Of a stretch of DNA of 64,000 bases, positions 29,363-38,908 are shown one piece after another. Both the position numbers and the translations under genes were made by a program. This DNA is from Winogradskyella haliclonae. Its GTDB lineage: Bacteria; Bacteroidota; Bacteroidia; Flavobacteriales; Flavobacteriaceae. The DNA lies in NCBI RefSeq assembly GCF_014635865.1, contig NZ_BMDQ01000004.1, positions 1 to 64,000 of the forward strand, read 5' to 3'. Each line of letters starts with the position of its first letter. Position 1 is the first letter of the stretch. A model generated the notes under the pieces. It did no database searches. It was not told where the DNA came from and saw nothing but the letters and a program-made list of their open reading frames with translations.

Positions 29363-30130
29363 ATGTTAGAGGATTTAAAAAGACTTAACAAATTTTTGAG
29401 TGAAGCTGGTTACTGTTCACGTCGTGAAGCGGACCGCTTAATAGATGCTGGTCGTGTAACCATAAACGATGTTGTTCCAGAAATGGGCACCAAAGTTGCA
29501 CCGGGAGATACTGTAAAAGTAGATGGAGAAATTATTGGTGAGCGTAAAAAAGAGTTTGTTTATCTGGCATTTAATAAACCTGTTGGTATTGTCTGCACAA
29601 CAGACACACGTGTAGAAAAAGATAATATTATTGATTTTATTGGCTACCACAAACGTATTTTTCCTATAGGCAGATTAGATAAACCTAGTGAAGGTCTTAT
29701 TCTTTTAACGGATGATGGCGATATCGTCAATAAGATTCTTCGCGCTAGCAATAATCATGAAAAAGAATATATCGTTACAGTTGATAAACCTATTTCGCAA
29801 ACCTTCATTGAACGCATGGCAGGAGGCATCTATATAGAAGAGCTAGGTAAACGCACCAAAAAATGCAAAGTTAAACGGATAGATAAATTCACCTTTAGTA
29901 TTATTCTTACTCAAGGCTTAAATAGACAGATACGCCGAATGTGTGATTATTTAAACTATGATGTGGAAACTTTGAAGCGTGTCCGTATTATGAATATAGA
30001 ACTAGATACACCATTAGGAAAATATCGAGAACTCACGAAAGAAGAATTTAAAACTCTAAGTGATTTAATTAGTGATTCTAAAAAAACTTTTGAAGCCAAA
30101 CAAAGTTATCAAAGAAAAAGCAGACGCTAA
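29363..30130 (+). CDS. rluF: 23S rRNA pseudouridine synthase, RluF type
   Basis: 255 residues. The N-terminal S4 RNA-binding domain (about 7-60) has LNKFLSEAGYCSRREADRLI. The pseudouridine synthase domain follows, with the catalytic aspartate in GRLDKPSEGLILLTDDG, KEYIVTVDKP and LTQGLNRQIRRMC. The RluF branch is favoured by GRLDKPSEGL and the overall similarity; RluB-like specificity cannot be excluded. The basic tail KQSYQRKSRR is common in this group. The next gene starts 2 bp after the stop. Confidence 0.9.
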   Translation: MLEDLKRLNKFLSEAGYCSRREADRLIDAGRVTINDVVPEMGTKVAPGDTVKVDGEIIGERKKEFVYLAFNKPVGIVCTTDTRVEKDNIIDFIGYHKRIFPIGRLDKPSEGLILLTDDGDIVNKILRASNNHEKEYIVTVDKPISQTFIERMAGGIYIEELGKRTKKCKVKRIDKFTFSIILTQGLNRQIRRMCDYLNYDVETLKRVRIMNIELDTPLGKYRELTKEEFKTLSDLISDSKKTFEAKQSYQRKSRR

Positions 30131-30132
30131 GA

Positions 30133-31011
30133 ATGTATCTTCTTAATTACATAAAGACTCATAAACGCATCTTAATACTTATAGTTTCTGTATTATTACT
30201 AACGATAACTTTTGAAACGTCTCAGCAACTGTATTACATTAAGAGGTTTAATTTGGGTGGTGATGCTACATTCTTCATTTTATTAAAAAATCAAGCGTTT
30301 AGATGGTTTGTTTGGGTTGTATTATCAGCTGTGATTTTCTATTACATTCAATCTACAAAAATTAAAAAAGACTTAACGTTTACGCATGTCTTAAAATACG
30401 CTAGTTTAATATTAGGCTTGGTCATACTAAATGTAGTTATCATTTCTATTAACCAAATGCTTACCTATGACGATACATTTACCATAAGCAATTTAACCAA
30501 TGAGTATCTGCCTTTTTTTATGTTTCAAAAGGCACCCATGTATACGCTAGGTTATATTGCGATTACCATAATAATGCATTTGTATTTTGCTAATGAGCAG
30601 CTTCAGATTAAAGTCCAAGATTTATCAGAGCTTAAGCTAACAAATGCACGTTTATATACTCAATTAAAAGACAGAGTAGACGATCGTACTTCTGTATTAA
30701 ATATTAAAATTGGGAATAAGCGAAAGATAATCCCTGTAAATGAGGTATTATGGATAGAAGCAGATGATTATTGTGTTAAGGTGCATACTGTCGATAAAAA
30801 TTGTTATACCATGAGAAGTAGTCTTAAAGCTTTATTACCAAAGTTAGATACCAATTTTTTGCGTGTACATAGAAAAGCGATAGCGAATATGACCATGATT
30901 AAAGAGCTAAGCATGTCTAATACGCCTAATCTCATCTTAAATGACAATACCGAAATTCCTGTTTCTAAAAGTCATTTAAAAACAGTCAAAGATTTTTTAT
31001 CGGATCATTAA
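30133..31011 (+). CDS. Membrane-bound LytTR family regulator
   Basis: 292 residues. The first ~170 residues hold four or five hydrophobic segments, followed by a possible linker helix (LQIKVQDLSELKLTN). The C-terminal ~100 residues are a LytTR DNA-binding domain with VNEVLWIEADDYCVKVHT, SLKALLPKL, FLRVHRKAIANM and IPVSKSHLKTVKDFL. There is no receiver domain, so this is a one-component membrane-anchored regulator. A cytosolic DNA-binding domain is expected. Targets unknown; the secreted protein gene at 31116 lies 104 bp downstream. Confidence 0.9.
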   Translation: MYLLNYIKTHKRILILIVSVLLLTITFETSQQLYYIKRFNLGGDATFFILLKNQAFRWFVWVVLSAVIFYYIQSTKIKKDLTFTHVLKYASLILGLVILNVVIISINQMLTYDDTFTISNLTNEYLPFFMFQKAPMYTLGYIAITIIMHLYFANEQLQIKVQDLSELKLTNARLYTQLKDRVDDRTSVLNIKIGNKRKIIPVNEVLWIEADDYCVKVHTVDKNCYTMRSSLKALLPKLDTNFLRVHRKAIANMTMIKELSMSNTPNLILNDNTEIPVSKSHLKTVKDFLSDH

Positions 31012-31115
31012 GAGTTTTTTAACTCGCTTTACTGCAAATAACAACTGTTTCTCTGCAAAACTCTATGCGCTTTAATTCTTTTCATGTTGATTTGGTGTGA
31101 ACTAAATTTTATATC

Positions 31116-31691
31116 ATGAAAAAAATCATACTCCTTTTTGCATTAATAACCTCAACTAGTTTTGTATTTGCTCAATATGAAAATGAAGCCTCACAAGAGT
31201 TTCCTTATGGAAAGCCACACCCTGATTCACCTGAGCAAATTAAAGATTTTCAGCCTCTAATAGGAAAAAGCAAATGCAAATCTACTTCAAGAAAACAAGA
31301 TGGTAGTTGGAATGAAACTATAGACATGAATTGGGTTTTTAAATACATAATGAATGGTAAAGCTGTGCAAGATGAAACCTTAAAATCTGATGGTGGTCAT
31401 TCTGGAAGTATTAGACAATTTATAGCAGATAGTAGCAAATGGTATGTGCACTACTATTCCTCAAAAGGACCAACAACGACGCTTTCTACCTGGGTTGGTA
31501 ATAAAACCAAAGCAGATAAAATTGTATTATACCGAGACCAAGTGGCACCTAATGGCATGGAAGGATTTTACAGGCTTACATTCTATGATATAAAAAATGA
31601 TAGCTACAAATGGATAGGCGAATGGGTTGATAAAACTGAAAAAATAATTTACCCTACTTGGAAAATAGAATGCAGAAAAGAAGAAGAATAG
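31116..31691 (+). CDS. Secreted protein, DUF1579-like
   Basis: 191 residues with a signal peptide (IILLFALITSTSFVFAQ). The mature part contains a lipocalin-like series: FQPLIGKSKCKS, WNETIDMNWVFKYIMNGKAVQDET, WYVHYYSS and YKWIGEWVDKTEKI. This resembles the DUF1579/THAP4-type ligand-binding barrel; the family call is tentative. The gene stands alone after the LytTR regulator. Confidence 0.7.
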   Translation: MKKIILLFALITSTSFVFAQYENEASQEFPYGKPHPDSPEQIKDFQPLIGKSKCKSTSRKQDGSWNETIDMNWVFKYIMNGKAVQDETLKSDGGHSGSIRQFIADSSKWYVHYYSSKGPTTTLSTWVGNKTKADKIVLYRDQVAPNGMEGFYRLTFYDIKNDSYKWIGEWVDKTEKIIYPTWKIECRKEEE

Positions 31692-31744
31692 AATGGTTAA
31701 ACTTCATGTTTAATATTTCTTTATTCATTTGATGAAATAAACAC

Positions 31745-31752
31745 TAATTTTG
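31745..31752 (+). promoter_or_regulatory. Promoter -7 box (TAATTTTG) of the VOC gene
   Basis: Exact TAnnTTTG, 21 nt before the ATG at 31774. Confidence 0.45.
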
Positions 31753-31773
31753 GATGTATAAATTATAACTAAT

Positions 31774-32196
31774 ATGTCCAAAATTTCTCCTTTTCACTTA
31801 GCTATTCCTGTTCATGATTTAGAACTTTGTCGCAATTTTTACACCAACAGTTTAAATTTTGAAGAAGGCAGAAGTAGTGACCATTGGGTAGATTATAACT
31901 TTTTTGGACATCAATTGGTCATTCATCTTAACAATAAAAAAATCAAAGAGGCTCCAACCAATGCTGTAGATGGTAAAGATGTTCCAGTGCCTCATTTTGG
32001 CGTAGTTTTACCTTGGGATACTTTCCATGAATTTGCTGAGCTCATAAAATCTAAAAGCATAGAGTTTATCATAGAGCCTTACATTCGTTTTGAAGGTTTG
32101 GTTGGCGAGCAGGCCACTATGTTTTTTAAAGACCCTTCAGGAAATGCATTAGAGTTTAAAGCATTTAAAGACATAAGCCAGTTGTTTGCAAAGTAA
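31774..32196 (+). CDS. VOC family (glyoxalase/dioxygenase fold) protein
   Basis: 140 residues with two beta-alpha-beta-beta-beta modules. Metal-site motifs: [21 protein letters not shown] at the first strand (divided over several short motifs), PHFGVV, and the typical [14 protein letters not shown] with a conserved glutamate at the C-terminal end. It could be a glyoxalase-, fosfomycin-resistance- or dioxygenase-like enzyme; the reaction is unknown. It has its own -7 box and no close downstream plus-strand partner. Confidence 0.88.
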   Translation: MSKISPFHLAIPVHDLELCRNFYTNSLNFEEGRSSDHWVDYNFFGHQLVIHLNNKKIKEAPTNAVDGKDVPVPHFGVVLPWDTFHEFAELIKSKSIEFIIEPYIRFEGLVGEQATMFFKDPSGNALEFKAFKDISQLFAK

Positions 32197-32206
32197 ATAT
32201 TAAGCA

Positions 32207-32629
32207 CTATATAGAACCAAAAAAGAATTCATAACCAAATATAGTAGAAAACCAAGCAAACAGAAATAAAGCAAAAGAAAAGGCAATATCAGAAAACTTG
32301 ATATGTGGATTCTTGCCAAAAATTGAATTATCAATTTCGTCAGAGTGTGTTAAGTATAAGTAGAAGTCTCTTCCATGAATATAATAACTAAATCTTTTAA
32401 AAATCTCATCTATTATTAAAGTTAAAAAAGGAATTGTTAGATGATAGCTAAAGATAAGTTTCATTTTATCTAACTTATTGAAATACAAAAGCCCTATTAA
32501 ACCTACAATGAAAACTACCGAAGCTAAACCCCATTTAATCGTTGAATTCAACCACGCTTTCTTTCTTCCATAAATAAAAACAGTTGAAACTGTCAATGCA
32601 ATAGAAAAGCCAAGCATGTAGATATTCAT
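32207..32629 (-). CDS. Hypothetical membrane protein (140 aa)
   Basis: Four predicted hydrophobic segments (about 3-21, 32-51, 58-75 and 112-135). Between the third and fourth lies a soluble loop with YYIHGRDFYLYL and HSDEIDNSIFGK. No family recognised. It starts 6 bp after the folD stop on the same strand, so it is probably cotranscribed with folD and ffh. It converges with the VOC gene 10 bp away with no terminator between. Confidence 0.65.
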   Translation of the reverse strand: MNIYMLGFSIALTVSTVFIYGRKKAWLNSTIKWGLASVVFIVGLIGLLYFNKLDKMKLIFSYHLTIPFLTLIIDEIFKRFSYYIHGRDFYLYLTHSDEIDNSIFGKNPHIKFSDIAFSFALFLFAWFSTIFGYEFFFGSI

Positions 32630-32634
32630 AAAGC

Positions 32635-33510
32635 TTACTTTCTATGCTGCTCTCTAGCTAATAAGGTATTTTTTAGTAGCATAGCTATGGTCATAGGACC
32701 AACACCTCCCGGAACTGGTGTAATATAACTTGCCTTTTTGCTTACGTTTTCAAAATCTACATCACCTGTAATATAATACCCTTTTTCAGAATCGTCGGCT
32801 ACCCTTGTAATTCCGACATCGATAATTATGGCATCATCTTTAACCATTTCTGCTTTCAAAAAATTAGGGACTCCTAATGCCGAAATAATAATATCTGCTT
32901 GAGATGTAATTTGAGTGATATTTTTGGTATGGCTATGAGTTAAGGTTACTGTTGAGTTCCCCGGAAACCCTTTACGTCCCATAAGAATACTCATTGGGCG
33001 ACCAACAATATGAGAACGTCCAATAACTACGGTATGCTTTCCTTTTGTCTCAACGCCATAACGGTCTAATAATTCTAAAATACCAAAAGGTGTTGCTGGG
33101 ATAAATGTTGACATATCTAATGCCATTTTCCCAAAATTAGTTGGATGAAAACCATCTACATCTTTATCAGGATTTACAGCCATTAATATTTTCTGAGTAT
33201 TAATTTGTGGCGGTAATGGCAATTGAATGATAAAACCATCAATATCATCGTCTTGATTTAACTCTTCAATTTTATCTAAAAGTTCTATCTCGCTAGTGGT
33301 ATTAGACATGCGTACCATGGTAGACTCAAAACCAACACGCTCACAAGCTCTAACTTTACTACCAACATAAGTTAAACTCGCACCATCATTACCAACAATT
33401 ACTGCTGCTAAGTGTGGTACTTTTTCACCATCGGCTTTCATTTTATCAACTTCTGCCTTGATTTCGTTTTTTATGTCGTTACTGGTTTTTCTACCGTCTA
33501 AGATTGTCAT
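32635..33510 (-). CDS. folD: Methylenetetrahydrofolate dehydrogenase / cyclohydrolase
   Basis: Bifunctional enzyme interconverting 5,10-methylene-THF, methenyl-THF and 10-formyl-THF. 291 residues, full length. Signature motifs: YVGSKVRACERVGFES near residue 50 with the active-site lysine, PLPPQINTQKIL, DGFHPTNFG, GRSHIVGRPMSILM and PGGVGPMTIAMLL. It lies 26 bp downstream of ffh, so the two likely form one transcript. The pairing with folE at the left of the window reflects pathway, not position. Confidence 0.97.
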   Translation of the reverse strand: MTILDGRKTSNDIKNEIKAEVDKMKADGEKVPHLAAVIVGNDGASLTYVGSKVRACERVGFESTMVRMSNTTSEIELLDKIEELNQDDDIDGFIIQLPLPPQINTQKILMAVNPDKDVDGFHPTNFGKMALDMSTFIPATPFGILELLDRYGVETKGKHTVVIGRSHIVGRPMSILMGRKGFPGNSTVTLTHSHTKNITQITSQADIIISALGVPNFLKAEMVKDDAIIIDVGITRVADDSEKGYYITGDVDFENVSKKASYITPVPGGVGPMTIAMLLKNTLLAREQHRK

Positions 33511-33536
33511 GTTGTTGTGTGGTTGTTAGAGTTATA

Positions 33537-34868
33537 TTAACGTGGCATATTTTTCATCATTTGCATCATACGTTTTCCGCCGCCGCCTTGCATCATCTTC
33601 ATCATTTTGCTCATTTGCGTAAACTGCTTTAGCAACTGGTTGACTTCTTGTACAGAGGTACCTGAACCTTTTGCAATTCGTTTTTTACGGCTTGCATTCA
33701 TTAATCCTGGGTTGGAACGTTCTGTTGGTGTCATAGAATGAATAATAGCTTCAATACCTTTAAAAGCATCATCATCAATATCTACGTCTTTCATCATTTT
33801 TCCTGCACCCGGTATCATACCTATTAAATCTTTCATGTTACCCATTTTCTTGATTTGCTGAATCTGCTTTAAGAAATCATCAAATCCAAATTGGTTTTTG
33901 GCAATCTTCTTCTGAAGTTTTCTTGCCTCTTGCTCATCAAACTGCTCTTGAGCACGTTCAACAAGAGAAACAACATCTCCCATTCCTAAAATACGATCTG
34001 CCATACGTGATGGATAGAAGACATCGATAGCTTCCATCTTCTCGCCAGTACCAATAAATTTAATCGGTTTATTGACTACAGATTTAATAGAAATTGCAGC
34101 ACCACCTCGAGTATCACCATCAAGCTTAGTAAGAATAACACCATCAAAATTTAAGATATCATTAAAGGCTTTTGCTGTATTTACAGCATCTTGACCTGTC
34201 ATCGAATCTACTACAAACAATGTTTCTTGTGGAGTAATTGCTTTATGAATATTAGATATCTCAGTCATCATAGCTTCATCAACAGCCAAACGACCTGCGG
34301 TATCTATAATAACCACATTATGTCCATTAGCCTTTGCATGAGCAATACCAGCCTGAGAAATGGCTACTGGATCATTATTATCTCTATCACTGTATACCTC
34401 AACACCAATTTGCTCACCAACTACATGCAACTGGTCAATCGCTGCAGGACGATAAACATCACAAGCGACTAATAAAGGTTTCTTAGTTTTTTTGTTTTTT
34501 AGATAATTAGCAAGTTTACCGGAAAAGGTGGTCTTACCAGAACCTTGTAGTCCTGACATTAAAATAACGCTTGGAGTACCAGAAAGATTAAGACCTTCTG
34601 CATCACCACCCATAAGTTCAGTTAGCTCGTCCTTAACAATTTTAACCATTAATTGCCCTGGCTGAAGCGTTGTCAATACATTTTGACCTAAGGCTTTTTC
34701 CTTAACAGTATTGGTGAATTGTTTAGCTATTTTAAAGTTAACATCGGCATCTAAAAGCGCACGTCTTACTTCTTTAAGCGTCTCAGCAACATTTACTTCT
34801 GTAATGCTACCATGACCTTTTAATACATGTAGCGCTTTATCTAACTTATCACTTAAATTATTGAACAT
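33537..34868 (-). CDS. ffh: Signal recognition particle protein Ffh
   Basis: GTPase that binds signal sequences and 4.5S RNA and delivers ribosomes to FtsY and the Sec translocon. 443 residues. The N domain (about 1-90) is followed by the G domain with GLQGSGKTTFSGKLA, DVYRPAAIDQL, DTAGR and TKLDGDTRGGAA. The methionine-rich M domain ends in MMKMMQGGGGKRMMQMM. An exact TAnnTTTG box lies about 27 bp upstream of the ATG. Confidence 0.98.
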   Translation of the reverse strand: MFNNLSDKLDKALHVLKGHGSITEVNVAETLKEVRRALLDADVNFKIAKQFTNTVKEKALGQNVLTTLQPGQLMVKIVKDELTELMGGDAEGLNLSGTPSVILMSGLQGSGKTTFSGKLANYLKNKKTKKPLLVACDVYRPAAIDQLHVVGEQIGVEVYSDRDNNDPVAISQAGIAHAKANGHNVVIIDTAGRLAVDEAMMTEISNIHKAITPQETLFVVDSMTGQDAVNTAKAFNDILNFDGVILTKLDGDTRGGAAISIKSVVNKPIKFIGTGEKMEAIDVFYPSRMADRILGMGDVVSLVERAQEQFDEQEARKLQKKIAKNQFGFDDFLKQIQQIKKMGNMKDLIGMIPGAGKMMKDVDIDDDAFKGIEAIIHSMTPTERSNPGLMNASRKKRIAKGSGTSVQEVNQLLKQFTQMSKMMKMMQGGGGKRMMQMMKNMPR

Positions 34869-34894
34869 AATCTTTATTGGTATTTAACAAGTGG

Positions 34895-34902
34895 CAAATT
34901 TA
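34895..34902 (-). promoter_or_regulatory. ffh promoter -7 box (TAAATTTG)
   Basis: Exact TAnnTTTG on the minus strand, 26 nt before the ffh ATG. Confidence 0.5.
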
Positions 34903-35007
34903 AGAATTTACAAGCGATAAATGAAGTTGTTACTGATACAATTTTTCAACTTAAAAAAAGTAAAAAAATCATATATAACACGGTAAAACTAGAAGATATC
35001 AAAACTA

Positions 35008-35038
35008 GAAAAGAGTCACTTTTAAAGTGACTCTTTTC
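35008..35038 (-). terminator. Hairpin terminator after the repeat lipoprotein
   Basis: A 15-bp perfect stem (GAAAAGAGTCACTTT and its complement) around a single base, about 40 bp after the stop of the gene at 35079. Confidence 0.88.
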
Positions 35039-35078
35039 AACTACTAACTAAATAAACCGTAAGCGGATGTTTATCAGT

Positions 35079-37355
35079 TTAATCACATATTTTATCTAAT
35101 GTCATTTGGTTATCTCCCATATGGAAAATCAATTGTTCTCCTGTACATTCAACAACAGTCCACACACCTGAAATAGCTTGAATATCTGGTGCAGAAATCC
35201 CATCGAAAGTAACATCTACTCCTCCACTATTATTTGTTTCAGTTAACCAAGTTCCAGTAACCGTTTCGTTTGTTGTTACATTTGTAATCAACAATTCTTG
35301 AGCATCTAAAAACGTTAATCTATAATCTATTAAATTATCATCTCCATTTAATTCTGTGACTTTCCACTCACAGTTCATTAAGATACCATCTACATCACCT
35401 TCTGTACAATCTCCAGGATTAGTACAATCTTCTAACTTTAATTGCAATTCAAAAACTTCATAAGTATCTCCAACCTCAACTCTAACATAAATTGTTTGAG
35501 GTGCACTCGTGTTTACAAAATACTCTGGGTCTGCAATAGGATTTGTATCTGCATCGGCATCAGCTAATGACGTATGATAGGTTACGACATCTACAAATGG
35601 TGTACAATTTGAATATGCAATGGTTAAGTCAAAGGTTTCGTAACCATCATTACCTTCATCACAAAGCTCAATTACAGCATCGAAACTTGCAAAACATTCA
35701 AACGGATTTGGCGCATTACAGTCTTCGACAATTAACTCTACCGGATAAATTAATTTTTGTTCAGGATTGTTTACTAATGCCACTTTTACGTATACGGTTT
35801 GAGGGTTTGAGACATTGGTATATGCTGTAGCGCCTTCTAAGAAATCTGAATTATTTTCTGCACCTTCAAAAGTGGTATGGAATGTAATTGCAACTGACGC
35901 TCCTGGATTATCACAAGCTGGTACAGCTTCATAGATATTAAATTGCGCATATCCATCATTATCATCATCGCATTTTACTAATTCTACACCTTCTTCTGGA
36001 TAACATTCAAAAGGATTGTCATTAAAACATTCTTGTTCTAAATGAAGAATATTATCGCCATTAGAGAGACCATAAAACCCTTCATGACACTCGATAACTT
36101 CCCATACTCCAGAAAGCACATCATAATTTCCTGTGAGATTTAACACTAAAGTCAATGTATCAGAATCTACACCTACATTCCAAGTTCCAACCTCAACAAA
36201 CTCATTGTTTACATAAACTTTTACGGTTCCGTCTTCAGTAAATACAAACTTATTAGCCAAGTCATTGACAAGATTACTTCCTGCAAACCAGTAACATTCT
36301 ATTAAGTCCTGAGATAAATCATCAGCTGAACAGTTTAAATCTGTCTCGCAGTACTGCTCAATCAACATAGTTTGGTCGTTCTTTGTAAGATACAACTCGT
36401 CATTATCGCATTCTACAATTTTCCAATCTCCTCCAAAATCTTCAAACTCTGTTGCTAATACTAAATAAACTTCCTCTCCTTCTTCAACAACTTCCCAAGT
36501 ATTGCCTTCAGAAGACACCTGATTATCATCTATGATGATATCGAAAGTGAAATCCTCGTTAAACACAAACTCAAAATCTTCGAACTCAGGAAAACTAGAA
36601 TAGGCTTCTATTACCCATTTACATTCTTTTAATGAAGCTTTAATTTCATCAACATCACAGTTTTCATAATCGTCATCATCGCAATCGTCTCCAACTGCTT
36701 CTATAGCGTTAGACAATTCTTCGTTAGTGTTTACAGTAATCGTATTGCCATCAGCATACTCTAACGTGACAGGGAAATTCAGGGCTACAAGATTAGCTTG
36801 GTCATCATCTAAGCCTTCTAAAAAGTCATGAAGCGCTTCATTACTTTCTATAGTTACTGTATCAATAATAACAAAATCTGAGTTAAGTACAGAAAATGAT
36901 ATTGGATAAACAAAATCCACACATTCTATAGCGTCATTATCCTCAATACAATCTTCTAATAAAGCTTCAAGTTGATCTTGATTTTCGATGACTGTTTCAG
37001 TATAATCTGCAGAAATAATTGTTATAGGAAAAACAAATTCAGGAATTTCGCCTTCTAGCTCTTCTAACAAGTCTTCTAATTCATCTAACCCTTCTTCGTT
37101 CTGTATAGTAATGGTAATATTGCCAACAATAACTGTAACAGGCAATTCCACCGAAAAACAGCTTGAATTATCTAAAACATTATCATCAGAAACTGCATTT
37201 GCTGAAGTTCTGAGCATAAGATTAGACAAGGTAGAATTTGGTATTATAGCTTCTTGTTCATCTGGATTAATTATTTCTACAGATTCATCTTGACATGAGG
37301 CAAAAAAGAGTGCTATCAAGAACAATAAAACGTAGGATTTAAAGTAGGATTTCAT
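35079..37355 (-). CDS. Modular repeat surface lipoprotein (758 aa)
   Basis: Strongly acidic lipoprotein: signal peptide with lipobox FFASC (C21), then three kinds of repeats. A: four short units at about 70-100, 109-136, 150-181 and 194-224, pattern (L/F/Y)P(V/I)T followed by an Asn-Glu/Gln-x-x-L helix. B: three lipocalin-like units at about 237-336, 347-443 and 655-757, starting with ECxW-like and containing W(K/E/T)(I/V)VEC-like ends. C: two units at 460-546 and 562-644, starting CDDDNDGYAQFNI and CDEGNDGYETFDL, with FHTTF/YHTSL and TVYVKV. Unit C is the same type as the nine repeats in the protein at 2924-7267. There is no T9SS signal. The upstream TTG at 37394 is rejected since the ATG precedes the signal peptide. 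It is divergent from the ECF sigma gene across 98 bp. Ligand unknown. Confidence 0.92.
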   Translation of the reverse strand: MKSYFKSYVLLFLIALFFASCQDESVEIINPDEQEAIIPNSTLSNLMLRTSANAVSDDNVLDNSSCFSVELPVTVIVGNITITIQNEEGLDELEDLLEELEGEIPEFVFPITIISADYTETVIENQDQLEALLEDCIEDNDAIECVDFVYPISFSVLNSDFVIIDTVTIESNEALHDFLEGLDDDQANLVALNFPVTLEYADGNTITVNTNEELSNAIEAVGDDCDDDDYENCDVDEIKASLKECKWVIEAYSSFPEFEDFEFVFNEDFTFDIIIDDNQVSSEGNTWEVVEEGEEVYLVLATEFEDFGGDWKIVECDNDELYLTKNDQTMLIEQYCETDLNCSADDLSQDLIECYWFAGSNLVNDLANKFVFTEDGTVKVYVNNEFVEVGTWNVGVDSDTLTLVLNLTGNYDVLSGVWEVIECHEGFYGLSNGDNILHLEQECFNDNPFECYPEEGVELVKCDDDNDGYAQFNIYEAVPACDNPGASVAITFHTTFEGAENNSDFLEGATAYTNVSNPQTVYVKVALVNNPEQKLIYPVELIVEDCNAPNPFECFASFDAVIELCDEGNDGYETFDLTIAYSNCTPFVDVVTYHTSLADADADTNPIADPEYFVNTSAPQTIYVRVEVGDTYEVFELQLKLEDCTNPGDCTEGDVDGILMNCEWKVTELNGDDNLIDYRLTFLDAQELLITNVTTNETVTGTWLTETNNSGGVDVTFDGISAPDIQAISGVWTVVECTGEQLIFHMGDNQMTLDKICD

Positions 37356-37453
37356 GATAAATTGGTTTTTATGATTTCTTATAAAACAAGTCAATCTTAT
37401 TTATTCCTACCTTAAGTTTTAATTTTTTTAAATTTACTGCAATAGAAAACCCT

Positions 37454-37969
37454 ATGTCTAAACCATTACACCAAAATAGTTGTGAAGAACATATTTATTC
37501 TGCGCTCTTTAAAAAGCACTCAAAAAATTTACATGACTTCTTATATTACAAATTTGGTTCTTATCTAAATCCTAAAGATAAAGTGCAAGATGCCTTTATA
37601 AAATTATGGGATAATTGTGCAAAAGTCCCTCCAGAAAAGGCCAAGAGTTTTTTATTTACTACAGCAAACAATTTGATGCTTAATGCTGTTGCACACCAAA
37701 AAGTTGTGCTAAAACATCATCAAAAGCCTCAAAAAAGTAGTACTAACGAATCGCCAGAATTTGTATTAGAAGAAAAGCAATACAGCGAAAAACTACAAAA
37801 TGCATTAGAAAAATTAACTGAAGCTCAACGCGTGGCTTTTATGATGAATCGTGTTGAAGGTAAACGCTTTAAAGAAATTGCAGAACTGCTAGACATATCT
37901 GTAAAAGCTGTTGAAAAACGAATTTATGGTGCACTAAAAAAACTTAGAGAAGATATAAAAGAATTATAA
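37454..37969 (+). CDS. ECF-type RNA polymerase sigma factor
   Basis: 171 residues, FecI-like. Region 2 has FKKHSKNLHDFLYYKF and KVQDAFIKLWDN. Region 4 has ALEKLTEAQRVAFMMNRVEG, FKEIAELLDISVKAVEKRI and LKKLREDIKEL, a helix-turn-helix for -35 recognition. It heads the cassette ECF sigma - FecR - receptor, with the anti-sigma beginning about 50 bp downstream. The family directs transcription of its own receptor locus on extracellular signals. No exact TAnnTTTG box is evident upstream, which may mean autoregulation from an ECF-type promoter. Confidence 0.95.
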   Translation: MSKPLHQNSCEEHIYSALFKKHSKNLHDFLYYKFGSYLNPKDKVQDAFIKLWDNCAKVPPEKAKSFLFTTANNLMLNAVAHQKVVLKHHQKPQKSSTNESPEFVLEEKQYSEKLQNALEKLTEAQRVAFMMNRVEGKRFKEIAELLDISVKAVEKRIYGALKKLREDIKEL

Positions 37970-38020
37970 TGTAGGTAGGGATTTTTAAAACTTGCATGTT
38001 ATATAAGTAGAAAAGATAAA

Positions 38021-38908
38021 ATGGAAAGAGAAGAACTCATAAAAAAATGGCTTGACCATAATCTTAACTCTGAGGAACAGAAAGCCTTTGAAGAGTTAGA
38101 TGATTATGCCGATTTACTTAAGCTTTCTAAATCACTAGAAGATTTTAAATCGCCTGATTATAGTATAGATTATGAGTACGACAATGTTAAATCTCGCTTA
38201 AAACCTAAGGCTTCTAACAATTGGGTACGACCATTACTTAAAATTGCAGCAGTATTGCTTATTAGCTTTAGTATCTTCTATTACAACTCTACTCTAGATA
38301 CCGAGGTAAAAACACTCGTAGCAGAAGATATAACAATTAGTTTACCAGATGCTTCTACCGTTAACCTCAATGCCCAATCTACTATAGTATATAATAAAAA
38401 TTCATGGACAGATAAACGTGAAGTCTCTCTTGATGGGGAAGCCTTCTTTAGTGTCGCCGAAGGTTCAAAATTTGATGTTATTACATCTGATGGAAAAATT
38501 AGTGTTTTAGGTACTCAATTTAATGTTATACAGCGTCTAAACTATTTTGAAGTGACATGCTTTGAAGGTTTAGTTGCTGTTAACTACAAATCAAAATCGC
38601 TAAAGCTTAACCCCGGAAATCGCTTTGTAGTTATTGACGGTATTATTAAAAATGAAAAAGAAAATAGAACGCAACCTAGTTGGTTATCTAATGAAACTTC
38701 ATTTGCAAGTGCACCTTTAAAATATGTATTGGATGAATTAGAAAGACAATATGATATTTCTGTAGATGCAAGTAAATTAGATGGCCAACAGTTGTTTTCT
38801 GGTAGCTTTACTCATGATAACTTAGATTTGGCATTAAAATCAATAACCTTACCTTTAGGTATAACTTACACTAAAAGTAATTCTGTTATTGTTTTAAATG
38901 GTGAATAA
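38021..38908 (+). CDS. FecR-type anti-sigma factor
   Basis: 295 residues in three parts. A short cytosolic N-terminus (about 1-65, sigma-binding) is followed by one membrane segment (LLKIAAVLLISFSIFYY, about 70-88). The periplasmic FecR domain (about 95-190) has ISLPDASTVNLNAQSTI, VSLDGEAFFSVAEG and VLGTQFNVI. The end is a DUF4974 domain (about 220-295), with APLKYVLDELERQYDISV and LDLALKSITLPLGI, which has an STN-like fold. It overlaps the receptor gene by 11 bp. It would transduce a signal from the outer-membrane receptor to the sigma factor at 37454. Confidence 0.95.
   Translation: MEREELIKKWLDHNLNSEEQKAFEELDDYADLLKLSKSLEDFKSPDYSIDYEYDNVKSRLKPKASNNWVRPLLKIAAVLLISFSIFYYNSTLDTEVKTLVAEDITISLPDASTVNLNAQSTIVYNKNSWTDKREVSLDGEAFFSVAEGSKFDVITSDGKISVLGTQFNVIQRLNYFEVTCFEGLVAVNYKSKSLKLNPGNRFVVIDGIIKNEKENRTQPSWLSNETSFASAPLKYVLDELERQYDISVDASKLDGQQLFSGSFTHDNLDLALKSITLPLGITYTKSNSVIVLNGE

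Noticed and set aside
37355-37394. 13-residue N-terminal extension of the repeat lipoprotein from a TTG
   Set aside because: It would place charged residues before the lipoprotein signal peptide; the ATG at 37355 gives a standard lipobox.
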